Shown here: positions 1-5,797 of the stretch, one piece after another | Numbering within the stretch: the first letter of the stretch is position 1 | How the letters are laid out: each line of letters opens with the position of its first letter | Source: Actinomycetota bacterium | GTDB lineage: Bacteria > Actinomycetota > Actinomycetes > Actinomycetales > Microbacteriaceae | Length of the DNA stretch: 15,642 bases | NCBI GenBank assembly: GCA_009699665.1 | Contig: WLNS01000018.1 | Coordinates: forward strand, 1 to 15,642 | Direction: 5' to 3' | Made by a program: the position numbers and the translations under genes | The notes under the pieces: model-generated | Told to the model about the DNA's origin: nothing | The model's database searches: none | What the model saw: only the letters and a program-made list of their open reading frames with translations

Positions 1-1263
1 AATCTTGCCTTGCCACACATTGGCCCCGGTGTTCTTGATGAAGTAGACAATCACGGCAAGGCTCACCAGAACTTCGACAAGAACGATGGCGATGACCGTG
101 ATACCACTCATCCAGTAGAACAGGTTCAGTATCGGGTCAAGATTCGCTATGGCAAAAATGATGATAACGATTCCCGCGAGAATCGATGTGAGAATCACAC
201 CCGCCGTGGGAGCGCCAGCCTTGTTTGTGCGCGCAAAGGCGGCCGGCAACACGCCACCGCGTCCCATGGCAAAGAAGTAGCGGCCGGCGGCGTTCTGGAA
301 CGCCAACAGTCCCGCAAAGAGGCTCGTGATAACGAGCCAACTCATCACCTGAGGCAACCAGGGGCCGACGTACTCGCCCGCGAGCGAGAAAATCACAGCT
401 GCTGGATCGACAAGTGGCACTCCGTCCACGGACGAGCGCTCGGCCACCTGATCGAAGATTCCATTAGCGCCCATACCGGTTACCATGGCGAACGAGACGA
501 CGGCGAAAAGAACTGTAATGATTCCGATTGCCCAATACGTCGCCCGGCGAACGGTCTTCTTGGGATCCTTCGATTCCTCGCCATAGATGGCCGTTGCTTC
601 AAATCCGATGAATGATGCGAACGCAAAGGCAAACGCAATTCCGGCTCCACCGGTGATTCCACCCGAGAGAACTGCATCCGGTGCGAACGATGCCCCCACG
701 TTCCAGCCTTCGGGTCCACCGTTAGCCAGAATCGCGATTGCGGTAATGAGGAGTGACAGAATCTCGAGAATCATGAGAACACCGAGCACCCTGGCGCCAA
801 CATCAACTTGCAAAAGAGACAAGCCGGTGACCAGAACCCATGCGATCAAAGCCCACACGTACCAGGGAAGGGAGAGGCCTAGAGCCCCCAGCTGGCCGGC
901 CACGATGGCTCCGAAGAAACCGTAGATGGCGAGCTGGATGGTCACGTATCCGACGATTGACACGAAGGCGGATCCGACTCCAACATTCACACCAAGGCCC
1001 TTGCCCACATAGGCGAAGAAGGCGCCAGCATTAGTTACCTTGTGGCTCATCGCGGTGTAACCAACGCTGAAGACCAGCAAGATGATGCCGACGACGAGAT
1101 AGGTTCCCGGAGTGCCAGCACCGTTGCCGGCCAACATGGCGACAGGAACTGCGCCGGTCATTCCGACCAGGGGCGCCGAGGCGGCGACGACGAAAAAGAC
1201 AATTCCCAGGACACCGAGGCGCCCCTTCTTCAAGGACGTGCCTTGCTTTTCTACGGTAGACAT
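1..1263 (-). CDS. APC-family amino acid/amine permease (3' end outside window)
   Basis: This is a polytopic secondary transporter of the amino acid-polyamine-organocation superfamily, expected to import an amino acid or amine across the cytoplasmic membrane. Reading the minus strand from the ATG at 1263 gives 421 residues with no stop before the window edge, so the C-terminus is missing (family members are usually 450-500 residues). The first helix covers about residues 17-38 with an APC-like ASAPLVGMTGAVP stretch. A helix rich in FAFAFASFIGFEA is followed at 221-236 by the family-typical FEATAIYGEESKDPKK loop. About ten hydrophobic segments are visible. A Shine-Dalgarno GAGGAG (1271-1276) precedes the ATG at good spacing. 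A perfect palindromic operator lies 32 bases upstream, of the same design as those before the ligase, P450 and ferredoxin, so it probably imports the substrate of that pathway. The substrate cannot be read from sequence; amine, polyamine or amino acid are all possible. Confidence 0.9.
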   Translation of the reverse strand, partial: MSTVEKQGTSLKKGRLGVLGIVFFVVAASAPLVGMTGAVPVAMLAGNGAGTPGTYLVVGIILLVFSVGYTAMSHKVTNAGAFFAYVGKGLGVNVGVGSAFVSIVGYVTIQLAIYGFFGAIVAGQLGALGLSLPWYVWALIAWVLVTGLSLLQVDVGARVLGVLMILEILSLLITAIAILANGGPEGWNVGASFAPDAVLSGGITGGAGIAFAFAFASFIGFEATAIYGEESKDPKKTVRRATYWAIGIITVLFAVVSFAMVTGMGANGIFDQVAERSSVDGVPLVDPAAVIFSLAGEYVGPWLPQVMSWLVITSLFAGLLAFQNAAGRYFFAMGRGGVLPAAFARTNKAGAPTAGVILTSILAGIVIIIFAIANLDPILNLFYWMSGITVIAIVLVEVLVSLAVIVYFIKNTGANVWQGKI

Positions 1264-1295
1264 GTCGAATCTCCTCATTGAGTTCGTGGGACAAG

Positions 1296-1319
1296 AAATC
1301 GTTTGGATAAAAACGATTT
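1296..1319. promoter_or_regulatory. Palindromic operator A, upstream of the permease
   Basis: The half-sites AAATCGTT (1296-1303) and AACGATTT (1312-1319) are perfect reverse complements around the centre TGGATAAA; symmetry extends one more base inward (9-bp arms, 6-nt spacer). It ends 32 bases before the permease start codon. The same 24-bp design recurs at 2792, 4816 and 5547. A dimeric MarR-type regulator is the likely ligand; that is inference. Confidence 0.8.
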
Positions 1320-1366
1320 ACTCAACTCTGCAGATATTTGGTGCAGTAGTCAAGCCCGGAACGGAG

Positions 1367-1398
1367 AAAAAATTCGCCCCCCTGGTTTGCCCGGGTGG
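1367..1398 (-). terminator. Possible terminator after the glutamine-synthetase-like gene
   Basis: On the minus strand, just past the ligase stop codon, CCACCC can pair with GGGGGG (one A-G mismatch, 10-nt loop), and a run of six T follows at 1372-1367. The stem is short and imperfect, so this is a weak call. If real, it separates ligase transcription from the permease, which has its own operator. Confidence 0.35.
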
Positions 1399-1399
1399 T

Positions 1400-2752
1400 T
1401 TAGAAGTCAGCGAAGTATTCGTTCACTTCCCAGTCGGTAACCTCTCGCGTCGACGGATCCTTAACGGCGGCCGCGTATCGGGCTACCTCGTCACGCTTCA
1501 TCACCGTGAAAATATTGATGAGTTCTTCAGACAATTGCGTGCGCAGCTGATCATCAGCTTCCAGTGCGTCCAGGGCCTCGCTGAGGGACATGGGCAGAAT
1601 GGGATCCGCCTCGTTGTCGTAGGACATGCCTTCCGCAGGGTCGGGACACGGCAGGTCGCGCACGATACCGTCGAGGGCTGCGGCAAGAATGCCGGCGGTC
1701 ACCAGATACGGGTTTGCCATGCCATCACCGACGCGCACCTCGAGGCGCGTGCCCCCCTCGCGCTCCGGCGGAACCCGAACCATACACGAGCGATTGTCGA
1801 AGCCCCAGTTTGCTCGATAGGGAGCGAGGGTGTCAGGCCCCAGGCGTTTGAACGCATTGACGCTGGGGTTTGTGAGCGCCGTTAGGGCAGGGGCGTGAGC
1901 CGTTACTCCCGCAATCATCTGCTTCGCAGTGGAAGACAAATTCCCCGCTCCGTCGTGCATGAGATTCGCACCGTTCATGTCGGTGACGGAGAAGTGCAGA
2001 TGAAATCCACTTCCGCCCTCGTCGCTCCAGGGCTTGCCAACGAACGTGGCGTGCTTTCCTGCCCGATGGACGATGTCTTTGATTGCCGTCTTGAAGTAAA
2101 AGGTTCGGTCGGCGGCGTCGAGTGCCTCTGAGTGCCACAGGTTGATCTCGTACTGCCCCGGAGCAAATTCGTGATTACCCGCAAAGGCGCCTATGTTCAA
2201 TTGATCGATCATGCGCAAGAGATTGAGGAAAATTCCCTCGGGGTCGACAAGGCTTCCGGTCGTATAGACCCGACCGGTGCGCTCGAGGGAACGACGGTAA
2301 CCGCCTTCCGGGGTGTGGTCAGCGATGTAAAACTCGAGTTCTGGTCCGCAAACGGGCTGCAGGCCAATCTTGTGATACCCCTCGATAACCTTCTTTAAGA
2401 CCGTCCGCGGTGCCATCAGGGTGGGACTACCGTCTGGATTGACGAGATCGACAATGACATAGGCGAGACCCTTTTCCCAAGGAATGTCTGTAAGGGATTC
2501 GGGAACAAAACGACTCACCATGTCGGGGTAACCGTCGTTGGCGATGTTGTTAGCTTCGAGAACGTCGCCGCCTGCGGTTGTCAGCAAAACTCCGAATGAG
2601 AAAGCGGGACCGTTGTGTGCGACTTTTTCGAGCTGACTCACGAGCACGTCCTTAGACCGCGGAATGCCAATAACGTCGAGAAAGAGAAACCTGACAACGT
2701 CAATGCCGCGATTTGTCAATTCCTCGCGCAACGCGGAAAGATCCTTCTGCAT
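1400..2752 (-). CDS. Glutamine-synthetase-like gamma-glutamyl amide ligase
   Basis: A 450-residue member of the GS-I fold family. Such enzymes make gamma-glutamyl phosphate from glutamate and ATP and transfer it to ammonia or, in PuuA/GlnA3-type paralogues, to an amine. Visible family motifs are GPELEFYI (136-143), GNHEFAPGQYEI (192-203), GSGFHLH (247-253), NPSVNAFKRL (295-304) and ANPYL (346-350), so the metal and nucleotide sites look intact. The NLYDLP-type adenylylation motif of housekeeping GlnA is not seen; the equivalent stretch reads EGMSYDNEADP. That and the shorter length argue against a nitrogen-assimilation role. The ATG at 2752 has AAAGGAG upstream. Divergent from the amidotransferase-like gene across 82 bases holding one shared operator, and near a permease and P450 system. 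I infer gamma-glutamylation of an amine; the substrate is unknown. Confidence 0.9.
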   Translation of the reverse strand: MQKDLSALREELTNRGIDVVRFLFLDVIGIPRSKDVLVSQLEKVAHNGPAFSFGVLLTTAGGDVLEANNIANDGYPDMVSRFVPESLTDIPWEKGLAYVIVDLVNPDGSPTLMAPRTVLKKVIEGYHKIGLQPVCGPELEFYIADHTPEGGYRRSLERTGRVYTTGSLVDPEGIFLNLLRMIDQLNIGAFAGNHEFAPGQYEINLWHSEALDAADRTFYFKTAIKDIVHRAGKHATFVGKPWSDEGGSGFHLHFSVTDMNGANLMHDGAGNLSSTAKQMIAGVTAHAPALTALTNPSVNAFKRLGPDTLAPYRANWGFDNRSCMVRVPPEREGGTRLEVRVGDGMANPYLVTAGILAAALDGIVRDLPCPDPAEGMSYDNEADPILPMSLSEALDALEADDQLRTQLSEELINIFTVMKRDEVARYAAAVKDPSTREVTDWEVNEYFADF

Positions 2753-2791
2753 GCTTTGCCACTCCTTTGTCGCACATTAAGCATTTACCGG

Positions 2792-2815
2792 GTATCGTTA
2801 GGGCACGAACGATAC
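2792..2815. promoter_or_regulatory. Palindromic operator B, shared by ligase and hydrolase genes
   Basis: The half-sites GTATCGTT (2792-2799) and AACGATAC (2808-2815) are perfect reverse complements around the centre AGGGCACG. It sits 39 bases from the ligase ATG and 19 bases from the hydrolase GTG, so one bound dimer could control both divergent genes. An outer CGGGTA (2789-2794) and TACCCG (2816-2821) extend the symmetry with a 3-base offset. Confidence 0.8.
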
Positions 2816-2834
2816 TACCCGTCGGAGGCAAGAA

Positions 2835-3545
2835 GTGAAAGCCCTATTCATTCAACATGACCACGCGGGCCACACGGGCGCCGTCGGGCGTCGGTTCGCA
2901 CACCACGGCTTTGAGATCGAGGAATTCCTCGTTGTTCCCGAAGCGCAGTTTTATGACCCAAATATCAGTGTGACGTTCCCCGATTTCACGGACTACGACG
3001 TGATTATTCCCCTCGGGGCCCCTTGGGGCGCGTGGGATGACGCCTGCATTGGCAACTGGCTTTCCGAAGAAGTGCAAGTAATTGGCGACGCCGTGCGCGC
3101 CGGCAAGCCCGTTCTCGGCATCTGTTTTGGGGCGCAGGTTGTTTCCCGGGCGCTCGGCGGCGAGGTCAGCCCGTCCCCCGCTTCTGAAATCGGCTGGACC
3201 TACATCCGTAGCGTGGAGCCCCAACTCGTGTCGAATGGCCCCTGGTTCCAGTTTCACTATGATCGCTTCACGGTTCCCCCCGGTGCCCGCGCGATCGCTG
3301 AAAGTCCGGCGGCTCCGCAGGCCTTCGTCGTGGGTAAGACCTTGGGCGTGCAATTCCACCCCGAACTCAACTCAGAGACGCTCGCCGAATGGTTTGAGTG
3401 GGGTGGCGCTGGCAAGGTTTCCGAGGCCGGACTCAGCCCTGAGATTATGTTGCAGCAGACACGTGACGAAGAGGAAGCGGCCGAAAAGCGCACGTACGCT
3501 CTCGTCGACGCCTATCTGTCTGACGTCGCCGGCCTGATTTCCTGA
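2835..3545 (+). CDS. Class I glutamine amidotransferase-like protein, probable gamma-glutamyl hydrolase
   Basis: A 236-residue stand-alone class I (triad) GATase domain. The nucleophile is Cys97 in GICFGAQ (the nucleophile elbow), with His175 and Glu177 in VQFHPEL completing the triad. The oxyanion-loop region reads PLGAPWGAWDD (59-69). No synthetase or ammonia-acceptor domain is attached or adjacent. The GTG at 2835 is chosen because GGAGG (2824-2828) sits 6 bases upstream. GATase-like proteins encoded with GS-like ligases cleave gamma-glutamyl amides, as in PuuD of putrescine breakdown (a related fold) and the TdnT/AtdA2-type protein of aniline degradation. I therefore infer release of glutamate from a gamma-glutamylated intermediate or product. 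Its stop is only 7 bases from the stop of the convergent P450 gene. A plain glutaminase-type role cannot be excluded. Confidence 0.88.
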   Translation: MKALFIQHDHAGHTGAVGRRFAHHGFEIEEFLVVPEAQFYDPNISVTFPDFTDYDVIIPLGAPWGAWDDACIGNWLSEEVQVIGDAVRAGKPVLGICFGAQVVSRALGGEVSPSPASEIGWTYIRSVEPQLVSNGPWFQFHYDRFTVPPGARAIAESPAAPQAFVVGKTLGVQFHPELNSETLAEWFEWGGAGKVSEAGLSPEIMLQQTRDEEEAAEKRTYALVDAYLSDVAGLIS

Positions 3546-3552
3546 GCTGAAT

Positions 3553-4800
3553 CTACTTTTGTGTCACGCGCACCGGCATGCGCTTGATGCCGTGAACAAA
3601 GTTCGAGCGCAAGAAGTCGACCTCACCCGTGCGTTCCATGGAATTGAGTCGGCCGATCAAATCCTCGAACATGATGCGCAATTCAATGCGGGCCAGGGCG
3701 TTGCCCAGGCACATGTGCGGTCCTCCCCGGCCAAAGGTCATGTGTTCGTTGGGGTTACGAGCGCAGTCCATCGTGTGGGGATTTTCGAACACGGCGTCAT
3801 CCCGGTTGCCCGAGGCGAACCAGGTCACGACCTTCTCCCCCTCTGTGATCTGCGTACCGGCAAACTCCGTGTCTTTCGTCGCCGTGCGACGGAAATGGTA
3901 AACCGGACTCGCGAAACGCAGGAATTCCTCGACCGCCCAGGGAATCGCGCCGGGGTTCTCCTGGAGAAACGCCAATTGACCCGGGTTGTTCAGCAGGTTG
4001 TTCATGGTGTGCGTGATGGTGTGGCGTGTTGTCTCATTCCCTGCCACAACGAGGAGCAAAAAGTTGGTGTGAAAGTCTCGATCATCAAGCTTCACTCCGT
4101 CGCTGGGAACACCGTTGACAATGAGCGAGATGAGGTCTGTGCCGTCTTTACCTTCGCGCTGGCGGCGAAGTTCGTCGCCGTACTTATAGACCTCTAGTGC
4201 GGCCGGCGAGCGAAACGGTAAGTCCTTGTACTTCTCGCTTTCAGTCGAGTCAATGAGCACGTCGGCATGTTCGGGATCGTCAAATCCCACCATGCGGTTT
4301 CCCCATTCGATGAGTTGACCGGTGTCTTCGTCGGGTACATCAAGGAGCTTGGCAAGAACGCGAATCGGAAAGTCGGCCGCCACCTCATCGACGAAGTCAA
4401 ACTCTCCTTTCGCAAATGCGTTGTCGAGAGTCGTGGCTGTCAGACCCCGCAAAAAGGTCTCGTACGTCGCAACATTGCCGGGCGTGAATTCAAACTGAAT
4501 CAGGCGCCGCATTGCCCTGTGACGCGCTCCGTCCGTTTCAAGAAGGGAACGCCGAATATCCATCTTGTCGGGTTCCACCTCTTCGAGATTCGTGAACTTC
4601 TCGCTGGTGAAGGTCTGGGGATCCCGGAGGATGCGAACGATGTCGTGATAGCGCGTGGCGGAGTGAAAGCCATGGTTGGGTGAATCTTCATCACTCCAGT
4701 GGAGTCCCGGCTGTTGACGCAATTGCGCAAACAGTTCCCACGGGGCGCCGTGTGCGAAGTTATCAAGGTCAGCAAGGCTGGTCTGTGTCGACGTCGGCAT
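3553..4800 (-). CDS. Cytochrome P450, CYP124/125-like
   Basis: A 415-residue soluble bacterial P450 that would insert one oxygen atom into an organic substrate using two electrons delivered by ferredoxin. Landmarks are AGNETTRH in the I helix (253-260), ExxR at Glu292-Arg295 with EEFLRF, and the heme loop FGRGGPHMCLG (356-366) with Cys364 as iron ligand. Phe-to-Cys spacing in the heme loop is one residue longer than the common FGxGxHxC form, as in CYP124/125/126 enzymes; the AGNETTR and RNPNEH segments also match that group. The ATG at 4800 has GAGGAG just upstream. A palindromic operator lies 15 bases before the start. The matching ferredoxin and reductase are downstream of the MarR gene, completing a class I system. 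Context with a gamma-glutamyl ligase and hydrolase suggests an amine or its gamma-glutamyl amide as substrate; a terpenoid or steroid-like substrate is the alternative. Confidence 0.95.
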   Translation of the reverse strand: MPTSTQTSLADLDNFAHGAPWELFAQLRQQPGLHWSDEDSPNHGFHSATRYHDIVRILRDPQTFTSEKFTNLEEVEPDKMDIRRSLLETDGARHRAMRRLIQFEFTPGNVATYETFLRGLTATTLDNAFAKGEFDFVDEVAADFPIRVLAKLLDVPDEDTGQLIEWGNRMVGFDDPEHADVLIDSTESEKYKDLPFRSPAALEVYKYGDELRRQREGKDGTDLISLIVNGVPSDGVKLDDRDFHTNFLLLVVAGNETTRHTITHTMNNLLNNPGQLAFLQENPGAIPWAVEEFLRFASPVYHFRRTATKDTEFAGTQITEGEKVVTWFASGNRDDAVFENPHTMDCARNPNEHMTFGRGGPHMCLGNALARIELRIMFEDLIGRLNSMERTGEVDFLRSNFVHGIKRMPVRVTQK

Positions 4801-4815
4801 GTCATCTCCTCAGAG

Positions 4816-4839
4816 AGATTGTTTGGATACGAACAAAAT
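4816..4839. promoter_or_regulatory. Palindromic operator C, upstream of the P450 gene
   Basis: The half-sites AGATTGTT (4816-4823) and AACAAAAT (4832-4839) flank the centre TGGATACG. This is the most degenerate of the four sites, but the TTGTT/AACAA core, the centre and the 24-bp length all align with the others. It lies 15 bases upstream of the P450 ATG and about 140 bases from the divergent MarR start. Confidence 0.65.
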
Positions 4840-4935
4840 GTACTTTACCCGACTCCTACCGCCCGGCGTCAATAACGTAACGACCCGATATGACTGGAAT
4901 CTTGCATCAACCACAACGCGCATAGACTAGGTGTT

Positions 4936-4958
4936 CACGAAGAACGCGCTAATTCGTG
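4936..4958. promoter_or_regulatory. Inverted repeat upstream of marR-like gene
   Basis: CACGAA (4936-4941) and TTCGTG (4953-4958) are reverse complements separated by 11 bases, 22 bases before the MarR start codon. The sequence differs from the four shared operators, so any role in autoregulation is speculative. A loose promoter-like TTGCAT (4902-4907) and TAGACT (4923-4928) lies just upstream at sub-optimal 15-base spacing. Confidence 0.3.
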
Positions 4959-4980
4959 CGCGATTACAGACGGATTTCTC

Positions 4981-5484
4981 ATGACCGGTAGTCACACTCT
5001 CGCGGAGACAGAGAGCCAGGTAGCCTCCCGCTTACAGGGGCAGCCGATTGATTTCAGCGGCATGGCCGTGGTGTCTAACCTGTTTCGCGCCGCCAACGCG
5101 GTTCGTAACCATCTCGAGCGCACGGTTCTTGCCCAGCACAATCTCAGCTGGACGGCGTTTGTCGTGTTGTGGGTCGCCTGGGTGTGGCAAGAATCCGAAA
5201 CGCGCATGATCGCGGAAGAAAGTGGCATCTCTAAGGCCACCCTGACCGGAGTCCTCAAAACTCTTGAGAAACTTGGATTCACCACCCGTCGCCGGAGTGA
5301 AAAAGATGGTCGACTGGTCATCGTTGGCTTGACGGCAAAAGGTGAAGCGCTCATGCGGCGCCTATTCCCCGAATTTAACAAACATGAGTCTGAGCTCGCG
5401 GCAGTCATTCCCGAAGGACGGCGCGACGAAATGGCAAATCACCTTCGCGCGATGACAATCTATGCCTTGACCTCTGACCAGTAG
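4981..5484 (+). CDS. MarR-family transcriptional regulator
   Basis: A 167-residue dimeric winged-helix DNA-binding protein. The N-terminal dimerisation helix spans about residues 25-52. The winged helix-turn-helix covers about 75-121, with recognition-helix segment SGISKATLTGVL and a wing carrying the typical charged turn SEKDGR (106-111), then LTAKGEAL. MarR proteins usually repress catabolic or efflux genes until a small phenolic, amine or other ligand binds. It lies between the P450 gene (divergent) and the ferredoxin gene (same direction). Four palindromes of one design in front of the surrounding structural genes make it the obvious candidate regulator of the cluster. No copy of that palindrome is within 140 bases of its own start. 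The Shine-Dalgarno is weak (ACGGAT, 4970-4975). Stop codon to ferredoxin start is 113 bases. Confidence 0.92.
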   Translation: MTGSHTLAETESQVASRLQGQPIDFSGMAVVSNLFRAANAVRNHLERTVLAQHNLSWTAFVVLWVAWVWQESETRMIAEESGISKATLTGVLKTLEKLGFTTRRRSEKDGRLVIVGLTAKGEALMRRLFPEFNKHESELAAVIPEGRRDEMANHLRAMTIYALTSDQ

Positions 5485-5546
5485 GTGCGTCGCAGGCTCA
5501 ACAAAGTTTGGCCCCGGGCGTTGTGATGCTTGTTCTCATCGGTAAA

Positions 5547-5570
5547 TAATCGTTAGTATACGAATGATTT
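5547..5570. promoter_or_regulatory. Palindromic operator D, upstream of ferredoxin-reductase operon
   Basis: The half-sites TAATCGTT (5547-5554) and AATGATTT (5563-5570) flank the centre AGTATACG, 27 bases before the ferredoxin ATG. A weak promoter reading, TTGTTC (5530-5535) with TAGTAT (5554-5559) at 18-base spacing, would place the -10 box inside the operator, which fits repression by occlusion. The promoter boxes themselves match the consensus poorly. Confidence 0.7.
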
Positions 5571-5597
5571 GATTATCCGTAAGGAGAGAAAGAACTG

Positions 5598-5789
5598 ATG
5601 CTCAAGATTCACGTCGACATGGAAAAGTGCCAGCACTACGGGCAGTGTGTTTTTGAGGCGCCTGCCGTATTTCACCTGAATGACGAAGACAAGCTCGAAT
5701 ACGCCGCAACGGCCGATGATTCTCAGCGAGACGACATTCAGCTGGCAATAGAAGTTTGTCCGATGCAGGCTATCAAGTTCGTCGAATAG
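5598..5789 (+). CDS. [3Fe-4S] ferredoxin, P450 redox partner
   Basis: A 63-residue acidic ferredoxin. The cluster-binding pattern is Cys11-xx-Tyr-xx-Cys17 plus Cys54-Pro. The second cysteine of a [4Fe-4S] CxxCxxC motif is replaced by Tyr14, which fits the Cxx?xxC(x)nCP class of single-cluster ferredoxins that serve actinobacterial P450s, normally [3Fe-4S]. It would carry single electrons from the adjacent reductase to the P450. The ATG at 5598 has AAGGAGAG upstream at good spacing. It forms a two-gene operon with the reductase, whose ATG is 8 bases past this stop codon. A palindromic operator is 27 bases upstream. Length is typical for the class (60-70 residues). Confidence 0.95.
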   Translation: MLKIHVDMEKCQHYGQCVFEAPAVFHLNDEDKLEYAATADDSQRDDIQLAIEVCPMQAIKFVE

Positions 5790-5797
5790 GTTCAGGC

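Noticed and set aside
1112..1885. A 257-codon plus-strand frame across the permease-ligase junction
   Set aside because: Antisense to two well-supported genes and crossing their regulatory gap; the translation resembles no protein.
2835..3545. GATase subunit of a two-component synthetase such as GMP or carbamoyl-phosphate synthetase
   Set aside because: No synthetase partner is adjacent, while a GS-like gamma-glutamyl ligase shares its control region.
3559..4197. A 212-codon plus-strand frame
   Set aside because: Antisense to the heme-binding half of the P450 gene.
5756..5797. Longer N-terminus for the ferredoxin reductase
   Set aside because: It would start at TTG inside the ferredoxin gene; the ATG at 5798 places the Rossmann motif at the normal position.
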